A stretch of DNA of 64,000 bases from DLKC01 sp002478885 (GCA_046329585.1 JAXLUI010000001.1:496001-560000); one strand, 5' to 3'. Positions 33,592-44,319 are shown, counted from the stretch's first letter. Translations and numbers: made by a program. The notes: generated from the sequence alone by a model not told the origin.

Positions 33592-34269
33592 TTATTTCAA
33601 TACCCTTCCGGCACCGCGGTATTTCGTTTTCCAGTAAGACTCGTTGAGATCGCTGATGATTACGCCACTGCTTACAGAAGCATGCGCAAACTTATTGTTG
33701 GCAATATATACGCCAACGTGTGAGATACCTCTGCCTGATGTTTGAAAAAAAACAAGGTCACCTTCCGTTAATTCATAGGAGTCGATATGGGCACTGCTGT
33801 CGTATTGTTGCTGTGCAGTACGGGGAATATGTGTTTTATAAACTTCGCTCATAAGCGTTTGTGTAAAAGCAGAGCAATCGATACACGACTCGGTAGAACC
33901 ACCCAAACAATACTTTGTACCCCACCAGTAATCGATATTCTCAAACAATAACATGTTAGACACCGATTCAACCGGAATATCTAAAATGGTCGCATACTTC
34001 ACTTGCATGTAAGCTGCATCTTCAAGGTTTTTTGTATTGAATGGTTTGGGAGGGATTGATTTTGCAGGGCTCGTTCCTTCAATTTTGCTTACCCGCTGTG
34101 TGCCCGGCGTTACGCTGATATCATCGAGAAACCGTGGACTCTCGCCGTTGTTGGTATTGCTTTTTTTTGAGGATCCGGAATTGTCTTTCGCTGCAAGATG
34201 CTGCATGCTTTTACAACTGGTAAAAGCAACTGACAACAGCAATGCATATCGTAAGTATAAACGGTTCAT
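33592..34269 (-). CDS. NlpC/P60 peptidoglycan hydrolase lipoprotein
   Basis: 225 aa from the ATG, one codon after an in-frame TTG. Lipobox VAFTSC, then a low-complexity linker and a C-terminal NlpC/P60 domain: catalytic Cys in CIDCSAF (about 132), His in ISHVGVYI (about 184) and a third polar His in FAHAS. It probably cleaves D-Glu-mDAP cross-links or stem peptides in the periplasm. A degenerate repeat lies beyond its 3' end. Confidence 0.88.
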   Translation of the reverse strand: MNRLYLRYALLLSVAFTSCKSMQHLAAKDNSGSSKKSNTNNGESPRFLDDISVTPGTQRVSKIEGTSPAKSIPPKPFNTKNLEDAAYMQVKYATILDIPVESVSNMLLFENIDYWWGTKYCLGGSTESCIDCSAFTQTLMSEVYKTHIPRTAQQQYDSSAHIDSYELTEGDLVFFQTSGRGISHVGVYIANNKFAHASVSSGVIISDLNESYWKTKYRGAGRVLK

Positions 34270-34450
34270 CAACGTTGCAATTTAAGCCCATCAGCCGTTC
34301 AGGGCAAATGAAGTGAAAAACTTTTTGGTAATTCTACGAGGGAAACGCAGGATGTGGATAAATATTGGCTTCTTTCACTGCCTGCAAATGGCGAAATTCG
34401 CAAATTGACTTGAGCCTGTGGCATTTGTTGTCCGCACAGCATTCCCGGAA

Positions 34451-34509
34451 CCTGAAGTGTGCGACGCAACAACAGCCAAATACTGATATTGAAGCCAGGC
34501 TCGAAAAAA
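34451..34509 (+). repeat. Interspersed TGCGACGCAA repeat, copy 9
   Basis: Core at 34460-34469: CTGAAGTG, core, CAACAGCC, then AAGCCAGGCTCGAAAAAAT. It lies just before dnaE; the copy accounts for a spurious upstream extension of that frame. Confidence 0.75.
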
Positions 34510-34533
34510 TATAAAATACAGAGGAACCAGGAT

Positions 34534-37500
34534 ATGACGTTTTCTCATCTGCATGTACACACACAATATTCGTTGCTCGACGGAGCTGCATCGATAGAAG
34601 CATTGTATAAAAAAGCCGGGAAACTAAACATGCCCGCTGTAGCGATAACTGACCACGGTAACATGTTTGGCGTTTTTGAATTTGTAAAACAGGCATGGAA
34701 CAATACGAAGGTTGTTGGCAAAACAGAAGACGGGAAAGATATCCTTGAACCGGTAATAAAACCTATTGTCGGCTGCGAATTCTATGTGGTGCAGGACCGC
34801 CATCGCAAAACTTTCTCAAAAGAACAAAAGGATGAACGCTACCACCAGGTATTGCTGGCAAAAAACAAAAAAGGTTACGCCAACCTGGTAAAACTTACCT
34901 CGCTTGGTTTTATTGAAGGTATGTATAGCAAATACCCGCGCATAGATAAAGAGCTGATCGAAAAATACCACGAAGGTCTTATTGCAACAACATGCTGTAT
35001 TGGTGCATATGTTCCGCAGACAATTTTACACGATGGCGAAGAAGCAGCGGAAAAAGAATTCAGGTGGTGGCTCAATATGTTTGGCGATGATTATTATGTA
35101 GAACTACAGCGCCATAATATAAAGGAGCAGGAAATCATCAACAGCACATTGTTGAAGTTTGCCAAGAAGCACAATGTGCCGGTCATCGCAACCAATGATA
35201 GCCATTATACAGACAAAGACGATTACAATGCCCACGACATATTGCTTTGCATCAACACTGGTGAAAAGCAGAGCACACCCGGCTTTGACGATTTTGTAAA
35301 TGACGACATTCATTTAAAGAACAGGCGCTTTAAGTTTCCGAATAACCAGTTTTATTTTAAAACACAGGAAGAGATGTACGATCTCTTCAGTGATATTCCA
35401 GAAGCGCTCGATAATACCAATGCCATCGTTGATAAAGTGGAAGTGCTCAACCTGAAGAAAGACATACTGCTGCCCGCCTTCCCAATTCCAAAAGAATTTC
35501 AAACCAGCGATGATAGCAATATAAACCAATGGAATTTTCTGCATCACCTGACATATGAAGGAGCGAGGCAGCGCTACAGTGAAATAACGGAAGAGATTCG
35601 GGAAAGGCTTGACTTCGAATTGTTCACCATAAAAACGATGGGCTTTGCCGGTTACTTCTTAATTGTGAGTGATTTTATTAAAGCAGGCCGTGATATGGGT
35701 GTATTTGTCGGCCCCGGCCGCGGTTCTGCTGCCGGTAGCGTGGTGGCTTTTTGTATAGGCATCACAAACATTGACCCGATAAAATACAAGTTGCTGTTTG
35801 AAAGATTTTTAAACCCTGACAGAAAGTCGATGCCCGATATTGATACAGATTTTGACGATGATGGCAGGCAGAAAGTGATCAACTATGTTGTTGATAAATA
35901 TGGCAAAAACCAGGTGGCGCAGATTATAACCTACGGCACAATGGCTGCTAAGATGAGTATTAAAGATGTGGCACGGGTAATGGATCTTCCTTTAACAGAA
36001 AGTAATGCGCTGGCTAAAATGGTTCCCGACAGGCCTGGTACCGACCTAGGCCGTGTACTTACTGCGCCAATGACCGCAAAAGAATCAAAAGACGGGCAAA
36101 AATCATTGGAAGATAAAGAAGGTTATGGCGGCGAAGAACTGGAGAACATAAAAAAACTGCGGGAAATTTATCATGGCACAGATATTCGTGCGCAGGTTTT
36201 GAAAGAAGCAGAGCGACTCGAAGGGTCCGTTCGCAACACCGGCATTCATGCAGCCGGTATCATCATTGCGCCGAAAGACCTCACCGATCTAATTCCTGTT
36301 GCTACCGCGAAAGACTCAGACCTCTGGGTAACGCAAATCGAAGGGAGCGTAATTGAAGAGTCTGGTGTAATCAAGATGGACTTTCTTGGTTTAAAAACCT
36401 TGTCCATTTTAAAAACCGCATTGGAACTGATCAGGCAAAACCACAAAGTTGATGTTGACCTGGATAATATCCCTCTCGATGATGAGAAGACCTTTGAACT
36501 TTATCAGCGCGGCGAAACCAATGGCACTTTTCAGTTTGAAAGTGTGGGCATGCAAAAATACCTGCGTGAATTGAAGCCCGACAAGTTTGCCGATCTTATT
36601 GCGATGAACGCGTTGTACCGTCCCGGCCCGATGGCTTATATACCGCAATACGTAGCCCGCAAACATGGCCGGGAGGAAGTGGTGTATGACCTCGATGTAA
36701 TGAAAGAATACCTGGAAGAAACATACGGCATTACGGTGTACCAGGAACAGGTGATGCTGCTAAGCCAAAGTATAGCAGGCTTCTCAAAAGGCGATGCCGA
36801 CGTGTTGCGTAAAGCAATGGGTAAAAAAGACCGCAAGACGCTGGATAAAATGAAAGGCAAGTTTATGGATGGCGCGACAGCAAAAGGCCATGCAAAAGAA
36901 ACCCTCGAAAAAGTGTGGACCGATTGGGAAGCCTTTGCTCAATACGCTTTCAATAAATCGCACTCCACCTGTTACGGGCTGGTGGCTTATCAAACAGGAT
37001 ATTTAAAAGCCCACTACCCGAGCGAATATATGGCTGCCGTTTTAAACCATGCAGGTGCTATTGAAAAGATCACCTTCTTCATGGAAGAGTGTAAACGCAT
37101 GGGGCTAAAAGTGCTCGGCCCCGATGTAAACGAATCGTTGAAAGGTTTTGCGGTAAACCTGAAAGGCGAGATCAGGTTTGGCCTCGGCGGTTTAAAAGGT
37201 GTTGGTGAAGCAGCGATCGAGAGTTTGATCGATGAACGCAACAAAGGCGGCCATTATAAAGATATTTTCGACCTTATCAAACGCGTTAACCAGCGAACAG
37301 TAAATAAAAAATCAATTGAAAGTCTTGCTTATGCCGGCGCTTTCGATTGTTTTAAAGAAATACACCGTGCGCAATATTTTTACACCCCCTCCGGGGAGAC
37401 CATGAACGGCATCGAACGCATCATTCGTTTTGGCAACGTGTTTCACAACAATAAACAACAAAGCAGCAACAGCTTGTTTGGCGACAGCATAATGCCCGAG

Positions 37501-38211
37501 ATCGCTACGCCTAAACTTCCTTCCTGCGAAGAATGGACGCTGACCGAAAAACTGGATTTTGAAAAAGAAGTGACCGGCATGTTTATGAGCGGCCACCCGT
37601 TGGATCATTTCAAATTCGAGCTGAAATATTACGGTATTATGCAGTTGAGCGAATTCAACGAAGTGAAAGACTCAGCAACGCTTACAGCCGCCAACGCCAA
37701 CCGCAATTTTCGTATTGCCGGCCTGGTGGTTGATGCTCAGCACCGCGTTACAAAAACAGGCCGCAACTTTGGCATTTTGACCATTGAAGATTTTAGCGGA
37801 AAAGCCGAAATAGCTTTGTGGAGCGATGATTATGTGAAGTTTCAAAACTATATGGAGAAAGGCAACAACCTCGTGGTGAATGGATTTTTCAAGCAACGAT
37901 TTAACAGCGATCAGTATGAGTTTAAAGTAATGAGTATTTCTTTGCTTGAGACACTCAAACAAAATCTTACCAGGCAACTCGACATCAATATTGCTTCAGC
38001 GCGCATCACACAGGAGTTTGTTGAATTTGTCGATGACAATGTGCGCAAAAACCCCGGCAAGTCCTCGCTACGTTTCAACATCAGCGAAAGCGACGAAAAT
38101 CTACGCGTAACACTTTACACGCTTGAAAAAGGCTTCTCTATGAACGAAGAGATGGCATATTATCTCATGAACAATCCTGATGTGGAAATAAGCGTCGCAC
38201 TGGTTGGGTGA
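34534..38211 (+). CDS. dnaE: DNA polymerase III alpha subunit
   Basis: Replicative polymerase of 1225 aa. The ATG at 34534 (MTFSHLHVHTQYSLLDG) is chosen because it begins the PHP domain exactly and AGGA precedes it; the frame runs open back to 34459 only across a repeat. PHP motifs are HxHTQYS and ITDHGNM. The polymerase core has GRGSAAGS, PDIDTDFDDDGRQ (the aspartate triad region) and KSHSTCYG; helix-hairpin-helix and OB-fold domains (FRIAGLVVDAQHR) follow. Complete, with no frameshift. Confidence 0.96.
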   Translation: MTFSHLHVHTQYSLLDGAASIEALYKKAGKLNMPAVAITDHGNMFGVFEFVKQAWNNTKVVGKTEDGKDILEPVIKPIVGCEFYVVQDRHRKTFSKEQKDERYHQVLLAKNKKGYANLVKLTSLGFIEGMYSKYPRIDKELIEKYHEGLIATTCCIGAYVPQTILHDGEEAAEKEFRWWLNMFGDDYYVELQRHNIKEQEIINSTLLKFAKKHNVPVIATNDSHYTDKDDYNAHDILLCINTGEKQSTPGFDDFVNDDIHLKNRRFKFPNNQFYFKTQEEMYDLFSDIPEALDNTNAIVDKVEVLNLKKDILLPAFPIPKEFQTSDDSNINQWNFLHHLTYEGARQRYSEITEEIRERLDFELFTIKTMGFAGYFLIVSDFIKAGRDMGVFVGPGRGSAAGSVVAFCIGITNIDPIKYKLLFERFLNPDRKSMPDIDTDFDDDGRQKVINYVVDKYGKNQVAQIITYGTMAAKMSIKDVARVMDLPLTESNALAKMVPDRPGTDLGRVLTAPMTAKESKDGQKSLEDKEGYGGEELENIKKLREIYHGTDIRAQVLKEAERLEGSVRNTGIHAAGIIIAPKDLTDLIPVATAKDSDLWVTQIEGSVIEESGVIKMDFLGLKTLSILKTALELIRQNHKVDVDLDNIPLDDEKTFELYQRGETNGTFQFESVGMQKYLRELKPDKFADLIAMNALYRPGPMAYIPQYVARKHGREEVVYDLDVMKEYLEETYGITVYQEQVMLLSQSIAGFSKGDADVLRKAMGKKDRKTLDKMKGKFMDGATAKGHAKETLEKVWTDWEAFAQYAFNKSHSTCYGLVAYQTGYLKAHYPSEYMAAVLNHAGAIEKITFFMEECKRMGLKVLGPDVNESLKGFAVNLKGEIRFGLGGLKGVGEAAIESLIDERNKGGHYKDIFDLIKRVNQRTVNKKSIESLAYAGAFDCFKEIHRAQYFYTPSGETMNGIERIIRFGNVFHNNKQQSSNSLFGDSIMPEIATPKLPSCEEWTLTEKLDFEKEVTGMFMSGHPLDHFKFELKYYGIMQLSEFNEVKDSATLTAANANRNFRIAGLVVDAQHRVTKTGRNFGILTIEDFSGKAEIALWSDDYVKFQNYMEKGNNLVVNGFFKQRFNSDQYEFKVMSISLLETLKQNLTRQLDINIASARITQEFVEFVDDNVRKNPGKSSLRFNISESDENLRVTLYTLEKGFSMNEEMAYYLMNNPDVEISVALVG

Positions 38212-38569
38212 TGATATTTTTGGGTCCTTTTTTTGTATGTTTAGGTTTTTTGTTATGCGTCAGTGCCGGATTATCAGGCATCACACTCTTGTGCGCCTTG
38301 CGCAAAGGTCACCAAAAACAAAAACATTTTTCTAATACTCCGTAGTATACTTGTTAACCATAGCCAAACCGGGCACAGCACCACTGCAGCTGAAGTGTGC
38401 GACGCAACAGCAGCCCCACAAAGTGGTGAAGCCTGGTACATAAAAAACAGCTCCATTATCTTCAACAACGTTTGCTGCTTTCTGAAAATCAATTTACCGA
38501 TTGCGTAAACAGCGTTTCCGATTCCGTAAGCATGCTCGTTTATTGCGCAGTTCTTTTGCAGCAGAAAAA
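38212..38569. other. Intergenic region with interspersed repeat
   Basis: A 358-bp gap. It holds repeat copy 10 (core 38398-38407) and a decayed relative near 38279-38300 (ATCACACTCTTGTGC). An ORF frame continues from 38501, but the signal peptide of the receptor starts at 38570 or 38576. Confidence 0.5.
38389..38447 (+). repeat. Interspersed TGCGACGCAA repeat, copy 10
   Basis: Core at 38398-38407: GCTGAAGTG, core, CAGCAGCC, then AAGCCTGGTAC and AAAAAAC. Confidence 0.75.
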
Positions 38570-40963
38570 ATGCTTATGAAAATAGTGACATGTGTTATAC
38601 TGGCGATGTTTTGTAGTTTCTCTGTAAATGCACAAGCCGGTCACGGCACCGTAAAAGGAAAGCTAACCACCGTTGATGGAAAACCCGCGGCGTTTGTTAC
38701 CGTTTTTTTAAAAGATACGCGCTTGAAAGTGCTCAGTGATGAAAAAGGTAATTATGTATTCAGCAACGTAGAAGACGGCAGGTATAGTGTGATCGCTGCT
38801 CATGTTGGATTACAAACACAATCTGTTGAAATTGCGGTTGCCAACGGCGAAACAAAGAACATAGATTTTACATTAAAAGAAAGCGCAGAAGAACTCCAGG
38901 AAGTGATCGTTACCGGAACGAGAGGGCCTAACAACCGCACCACCAACCTCGGTAAGCTGCCTGTGATGACAAGAGAAATCCCGCAAAGCATCACTGTGAT
39001 TGGCGAAGTGCTGATGCGCAACCAGCAGGCACAAAGATTAAGCGATGTGATTAAAAATGTAAACGGTGTTTATCTCGGCACAACCCGTGGCAGCGTACAG
39101 GAATCGTTTTATGCGCGTGGTTACAATCTCGGCGCTAACAATATGTTCAAGAACGGGTCGCGCATCAATACGGGTGTAATGCCAGAAATAAGCGGGCTTG
39201 AAAAAGTAGAAATACTTAAAGGCAGTGCAGCAATATTGTATGGGAACGTTGCTCCCGGCGGCATCATCAATATGGTGACCAAACAACCCAGGTTCAATTT
39301 TGGTGGCGAGGTTTCGATGCGTGCCGGCAGCTATGATCTTTACAAACCCTCCTTTGATGTATATGGGCCCATTTCGAAATCTGTTGCTTATCGTGTTAAC
39401 GGAACATTCGAATCGATGAACAGCTACCGCGATGAAGTAAGTTCAAAAAGATACTATGTAAATCCTTCTTTCCTGTTTAAGCTAAGCGGCAAAACAGAAA
39501 TTATTGTTCAGGGTGACTACCTGTACAGTAAGTTCACTCCAGACTTTGGTACTGGGTCAATATTAACGGAACCAAATACACTTGCAGACCTTGGCCGCAG
39601 CAAATTCCTCGGCACCCCCTGGCAGTATAATATTGCACAACAGGCAACAGCATCAGTTGAATTACGGCATAAATTCAATGATTCATGGAGTATTAACACC
39701 ATTGCTTCTTACCAGCAATTCAATCGGGATTATTATGCCACCGAAAGAGTTCAAATACAGACCAACGGCGATTTTTACAGGCCGTTGAACAAGATAAAAT
39801 CAGAAGAAGAATATTATGTGGCACAGGCCAATCTAACCGGTAAATTCAGAACATGGCATATGAAACATACGCTGCTAAGCGGTATGGACGCAGAGCACTA
39901 CTTAACCTCAACATATGCCTTTACAAATCCCACAACTTTCGACACTATTAATATTTTTGACGACGATAAATACGAGGCACGCACAGATATTCCCGCGGCG
40001 CTTGAAAAGACATTGGTAAAAACACCCGTCAACAGGTTTGGCGTATTTGTACAGGACCTGGTTGCCATTTCGCCAAAGCTGAATTTACTTGCAGGTATTC
40101 GCTGGTCAATACAACAATCGCCTGCGGCCACCACAAATTATTTATTGTTTTCAGACAGTTCAACAAAAGGGGTTTACAAAGCTGACCGGGCATTTTCGCC
40201 GAGGGTTGGGTTGGTTTACAAACCAACAGCATCCACCGCGCTGTTTGCGAGCTATTCCAATTCTTTTGCACCCAATACCGGAACGGATATTTATTACCGG
40301 GCGCTTTCTCCTTCCATCATCGACCAGTTTGAACTGGGTGTTAAGAACGACTTTTTCAAAGGATTATTAAGTGCGAACCTTACGCTGTACATGATCGTAA
40401 ACAACAACCTTGCCCAAACAGCGCAATTCGACAGCGCCGGCAATGAAAACAGCAACATCAATCTTAAAGAACTTGTTGGAGAAACCAACAGTAAAGGTGC
40501 AGAACTAGACATTACGGTTCGCCCTGTTAATAATCTAAGCATTACAGCGGGGTACAGTTATAACGACATGCGTTATTCAAAAACACCCGATACCAAAGGG
40601 AGTTTTATCGAAGGTGAAAGGCTCGTGAACACTCCGCAACATACCGCTAACGGAAGCGTGTTTTACACGTTCAACAGCTTCGCCGTAAAAGGTTTAAAGA
40701 TTGGAGCCTCTGTCTTTTACACCGGCAAACGCTATGGTGGATACAACAATACTGTTGGTCAAACGCAGCAATATTCAAGGCTTATACCGGTTGATGGATT
40801 TACAACCATCGATCTTTCTGCCGGCTACAGTATTAAACACATTTCCTTCATGGCGAAGCTTTCAAACCTCAGCAACACATTCAGTTATATCGTGCATGAG
40901 AATTACAGCGTTAACCCGATTGCGCCAAGACAATTGATCGCAACAGTCTCTTATAATTTTTAG
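38570..40963 (+). CDS. TonB-dependent siderophore-type receptor
   Basis: 797 aa from the ATG at 38570 (another at 38576), giving a signal peptide ending in SVNAQ; the extension to 38501 lacks one. A carboxypeptidase-regulatory-like domain (about 27-105) comes before the plug, with EVIVTGTRG, IPQSITVIG and LKGSAAILYGNVAPGG. A 22-strand barrel follows, ending in the aromatic residue F (TVSYNF) needed for insertion. It resembles ferric-siderophore receptors. The ligand is not determinable. Confidence 0.9.
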   Translation: MLMKIVTCVILAMFCSFSVNAQAGHGTVKGKLTTVDGKPAAFVTVFLKDTRLKVLSDEKGNYVFSNVEDGRYSVIAAHVGLQTQSVEIAVANGETKNIDFTLKESAEELQEVIVTGTRGPNNRTTNLGKLPVMTREIPQSITVIGEVLMRNQQAQRLSDVIKNVNGVYLGTTRGSVQESFYARGYNLGANNMFKNGSRINTGVMPEISGLEKVEILKGSAAILYGNVAPGGIINMVTKQPRFNFGGEVSMRAGSYDLYKPSFDVYGPISKSVAYRVNGTFESMNSYRDEVSSKRYYVNPSFLFKLSGKTEIIVQGDYLYSKFTPDFGTGSILTEPNTLADLGRSKFLGTPWQYNIAQQATASVELRHKFNDSWSINTIASYQQFNRDYYATERVQIQTNGDFYRPLNKIKSEEEYYVAQANLTGKFRTWHMKHTLLSGMDAEHYLTSTYAFTNPTTFDTINIFDDDKYEARTDIPAALEKTLVKTPVNRFGVFVQDLVAISPKLNLLAGIRWSIQQSPAATTNYLLFSDSSTKGVYKADRAFSPRVGLVYKPTASTALFASYSNSFAPNTGTDIYYRALSPSIIDQFELGVKNDFFKGLLSANLTLYMIVNNNLAQTAQFDSAGNENSNINLKELVGETNSKGAELDITVRPVNNLSITAGYSYNDMRYSKTPDTKGSFIEGERLVNTPQHTANGSVFYTFNSFAVKGLKIGASVFYTGKRYGGYNNTVGQTQQYSRLIPVDGFTTIDLSAGYSIKHISFMAKLSNLSNTFSYIVHENYSVNPIAPRQLIATVSYNF

Positions 40964-41084
40964 TCTTTAAACACAATATGGATGGTGATGTTACAGGCGA
41001 CAGCATAATGCTGATCTTATATGTCGCCTGTCAGCGAGGAACTATTTGGAACCGCACTCGTGTACGTTCACTTTATCAGCAACA

Positions 41085-41120
41085 TAAAAAAACAGCGAAA
41101 CATATTGCTTCGCTGTTTTT
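41085..41120. terminator. Bidirectional terminator
   Basis: AACAGCGAA/TTCGCTGTT 9-bp stem with a 9-nt loop, flanked by A and T runs. It separates the convergent receptor and yajQ genes. Confidence 0.85.
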
Positions 41121-41145
41121 AAAAATTAAGTATACACACCGGGAA

Positions 41146-41637
41146 TTATGATTTCATGTTGATAAACTGTAACGGAATACCAAGATTGGCTGAACGGCAG
41201 GCTGCAATCGCTGATTGAAGATCGTCGATCTTTTTGCCGGTAACGCGAATAACGTCGTCCATTATTGCGGCCTGCACTTTCAGGTCGGCATCCTTGATAA
41301 GTTTGACTATCTTTTTCGCATCTTCCTGTTTAAGGCCATTTCGAACACTTACTTCTTTTTTTACCACCTTCCCGCTTGGGTAAGCATCTTTACTAAAATC
41401 AAAAGCGTTGGAGTCTATCCCCTGCTTCATACTGCGGCTGATGATAACATCAATCACCTGCTTCATCTTCATGTCGCTTTCCACTTCAATATTTACTTTA
41501 AAGTCTTTCTTATTCAGGTCGATAGAGACGGGCGAATTTTTAAAATCGAACCGGTTGGCTATTTCTTTCTTTACGGTGTTAATGGCGTTGTCAAGCGTTT
41601 GCAGATCAACTTTGCTGGCAATATCGAATGATGGCAT
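41146..41637 (-). CDS. yajQ: YajQ family nucleotide-binding protein
   Basis: 163 aa starting MPSFDIASKVDLQTLDNAIN at 41637; an ORF extension to 41694 lacks homology to the family start. Two ferredoxin-like repeats, ending VRNGLKQEDAKKIVKLIKDADLKVQAAI and VRVTGKK in YajQ fashion. Members bind nucleotides, in some species cyclic di-GMP. Single gene. Confidence 0.93.
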   Translation of the reverse strand: MPSFDIASKVDLQTLDNAINTVKKEIANRFDFKNSPVSIDLNKKDFKVNIEVESDMKMKQVIDVIISRSMKQGIDSNAFDFSKDAYPSGKVVKKEVSVRNGLKQEDAKKIVKLIKDADLKVQAAIMDDVIRVTGKKIDDLQSAIAACRSANLGIPLQFINMKS

Positions 41638-41731
41638 ATATTGTTTTTTGAGTTCGGTATTAAAAAGTAAGGTAACAAAAATACAAATGTTCATTTTATA
41701 AAATAGCGGCTTTTATTTAGTGTTACCAAAG

Positions 41732-41784
41732 CCGAAGAGTGCGACGCAAGAGCCGATGCCATGAAAGGCTACAGCCCGCAAACA
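41732..41784 (+). repeat. Interspersed TGCGACGCAA repeat, copy 11
   Basis: Core at 41740-41749: CCGAAGAG, core, GAGCCGATGCCATGAAAGG, then CAGCCCGC. It lies between yajQ and the next TonB receptor. Confidence 0.7.
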
Positions 41785-41787
41785 AAG

Positions 41788-41813
41788 AAAAAAGCCCCGG
41801 TGGAAACCAGGGC
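41788..41813 (-). terminator. Terminator of the TonB receptor gene
   Basis: On the minus strand GCCCTGGT/ACCGGGGC pair over 8 bp (one G-U) with a 4-nt loop, followed by six T residues, about 25 bp after the stop codon. Confidence 0.8.
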
Positions 41814-41838
41814 CGGTATAATGCACATGAGAAAAAAA

Positions 41839-44319
41839 TTATTGCTGACCGTTACCCAGGTTCATCCTGTTCTGCTCATCTTCTGCTCCCGTAGACCTGC
41901 GTCGTGACTGTTGCCCGCTGGTTTTCCCAAAACGGTAGGTGAAGGTGAGAATAACGCGGCGGTTGTCCCAGTAACTGTGAATTTGTGTATAGCCTTTGTC
42001 GAGATCTGTGCTTCCACGGAAACTCATGAGGTAAAAGGGGTCTCTTACGTTAATGCGCACCGCACCTTTCTCTTTTAAAATTTTCTTGCTTCCACCCAGC
42101 GAGAACATGCCCATCGGTTGTGCAAGTATATTGCTGCTTGCAAGATTTTCTGAATTATAAAACCCGCTGACTTCTGCTGCCCAGCCTTTGTTAAAAGTAA
42201 ACTGGCTACTGAGATTTGCTTCAAACGAAGTGAGGCTCACATCTATTTGTTCGTTGTCAATTACGCCTTTATAATGGTTGTTAAACACATTGCCGAATAC
42301 ATTTAGTGTCCACCATTTATTAAACTTGCGGTTATAGCTAACGGCCAATCCGATGTTTTTATTTGAAGCAATATTTTCTTTGGTTTGATAAGTTGTGTAA
42401 TTGGAATCGCCGGGCTCTTTCGTAGTAATGAGTACATCGTTTATAATGTCGGTAATCGTTGTGTAGTTCGCCGAGATATTCAACTGCCCTTTGTAATTAT
42501 AGCTAACCTCGATATTATGGCTAAACTGCGGTTGAAGATTAGGATTTCCCTGCCGGTAAGTATAACGATCGAGCTGGTACTGGAAAGGATTAAGATCCTG
42601 GTAACCCGGCCTTTCAATTCTTCTGCCATATGATACCGCGAAACTGTTGTTATCCGTAGCCTGGTAACTCATATACGCGGTTGGAAACAACTTGGTATAA
42701 TTCTTTTTGAACGACTCGCCTTTTGTTACCTGGTTGCCTTCGGCAATTGTTTGCTCGGCGCGCAATCCTAACTGCAGGCCGAACTTTTTAATCTGCCGCT
42801 GAAGGTTTACGTATGCTGCATTGATGTTCTCTTTATAGATAAAGTGATTGCTGCGCGATTCATCTTTTTCCCACGAACCTGTTTCCGTTTCATAAATGCT
42901 GTACTGGGCGTCGTTATCCGTTTTTACATAACTCAATTTTACACCGGCTTCAAATGTGCTGTTATTTTTCATCGGTTGCTTGTAGTCACTTTTAAAACTG
43001 TAGATATCGATATTGCCGGGCAGGTAACCTTTTAGCAAAAAAGGTTCTTCCGATGGCTTGCCATCCGCGTTGTATAAATAGTTATCAGAATACTGGTTGC
43101 CTTTGGTACGGTATAAAATATAATCGAGATCGGCTGATATCTCTTTGCCGGAAGTATCGAGCTTTTGTTGAATATTGAAATTGAAGCCAAGGTTTGTCCA
43201 TGGGTCTTTTGTTTGCGACCTCGCATTGTTGTATTGCACAAAATTGTGCATGCTGTCGTAAATATTTGCTGTGCCGCTTGATGTAAATTTCCTGTCATCG
43301 ACTAACCCGTTAACGGCAAAACCCAAAGTGGTTTTCTTACTGGCGAAGTAATCAATCCCTGTTTTAAAGTTGTGTGGGTAGCCATTGAATTTACCGTATG
43401 TATGCTGTTCGGAATACCTGTTAAATGCTGACTCCCTGCTTTCACGAAGACTGCGATTGATGGTAATATCATTGAACCCCTCCCAATGAGAATAGCCATA
43501 GTTGCCGTAAATGTTGGCCTTTCCCTTTCTCCAGTTGAAATTAATATTGCTGGTGCTTTTAAAATATTTTGCAATGATGGCACTAGTTGAAAAATTGGCA
43601 TTAAACCCATTGGCCGAACTCTTCTTCGTTTTGAAATTGATGATACCGGAATTACCCGATGCATCATATTTTGCCGGCGGCTGAGACATGATTTCGATCT
43701 GGTCAAGTTGATTTGCCGGCATGTTCTTAAGGTAGTTGGTAAGGTCTTGCCCACTCAGGTAAGCTGGTTTCCCATCAATAAAAATCATTACGCCCTGCTT
43801 TCCCTTCAGGCTGATATTACCATCGTTATCCACCGTAACGCCGGGTGATTTTTCCAACATCTCCAAAGCCGAAAGGCCTGTATTGGTGGGCGATGCGTCA
43901 ACATTAACAACGGTCTTGTCGATTTTTGTTTCTACCAATGGCCGTTGTGCAGCAACACTTACAGCTTTCAAAGATTGCGCAACAGCGTGCAATTGTATAG
44001 TCCCTGCATCGGCAAACTGTTTCGTTGCATCTATGTTGAGATGACCGGTAATATAAGTTTCATAGCCCACAGCCTGAATCTTTAAAAGAAAATCGCCGGG
44101 CTTAATTTTATCAATTTCAAAAAGGCCGGTCTTATCAGTTATCGCCATCTTTTGAACAGTGGAATCTTTTGCATTCAGCAAGTACACAGTCGCGGCTTCA
44201 ACGATTTTATTTTCAGTTGATCTTACCGATCCTGTTATTCTTGCGTTTTGTTGTGCAAATGCTGCAACCGGTACAGAGCAGGCAATCAGCAATACAAAAC
44301 GTTGGTAGATACTTTTCAT
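41839..44319 (-). CDS. TonB-dependent outer-membrane receptor
   Basis: 826 aa from the ATG at 44319 (MKSIYQRFVLL, signal peptide ending AAFAQ); an upstream ATG at 44340 is less likely. A carboxypeptidase-regulatory-like domain (RITGSVRS...) is followed by a plug with VVNVDASPTNTG and PPAKYDASGNSGIINFKTK, then a beta barrel of the OMP_b-brl type and a polar tail rich in Gln, Arg and Asn. It belongs to the peptide/other-nutrient type of receptor rather than siderophore receptors. There is no SusD partner. Confidence 0.88.
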   Translation of the reverse strand: MKSIYQRFVLLIACSVPVAAFAQQNARITGSVRSTENKIVEAATVYLLNAKDSTVQKMAITDKTGLFEIDKIKPGDFLLKIQAVGYETYITGHLNIDATKQFADAGTIQLHAVAQSLKAVSVAAQRPLVETKIDKTVVNVDASPTNTGLSALEMLEKSPGVTVDNDGNISLKGKQGVMIFIDGKPAYLSGQDLTNYLKNMPANQLDQIEIMSQPPAKYDASGNSGIINFKTKKSSANGFNANFSTSAIIAKYFKSTSNINFNWRKGKANIYGNYGYSHWEGFNDITINRSLRESRESAFNRYSEQHTYGKFNGYPHNFKTGIDYFASKKTTLGFAVNGLVDDRKFTSSGTANIYDSMHNFVQYNNARSQTKDPWTNLGFNFNIQQKLDTSGKEISADLDYILYRTKGNQYSDNYLYNADGKPSEEPFLLKGYLPGNIDIYSFKSDYKQPMKNNSTFEAGVKLSYVKTDNDAQYSIYETETGSWEKDESRSNHFIYKENINAAYVNLQRQIKKFGLQLGLRAEQTIAEGNQVTKGESFKKNYTKLFPTAYMSYQATDNNSFAVSYGRRIERPGYQDLNPFQYQLDRYTYRQGNPNLQPQFSHNIEVSYNYKGQLNISANYTTITDIINDVLITTKEPGDSNYTTYQTKENIASNKNIGLAVSYNRKFNKWWTLNVFGNVFNNHYKGVIDNEQIDVSLTSFEANLSSQFTFNKGWAAEVSGFYNSENLASSNILAQPMGMFSLGGSKKILKEKGAVRINVRDPFYLMSFRGSTDLDKGYTQIHSYWDNRRVILTFTYRFGKTSGQQSRRRSTGAEDEQNRMNLGNGQQ

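Noticed and set aside
34459..34533. Longer dnaE start
   Set aside because: The extension crosses an interspersed repeat and precedes the exact PHP-domain start.
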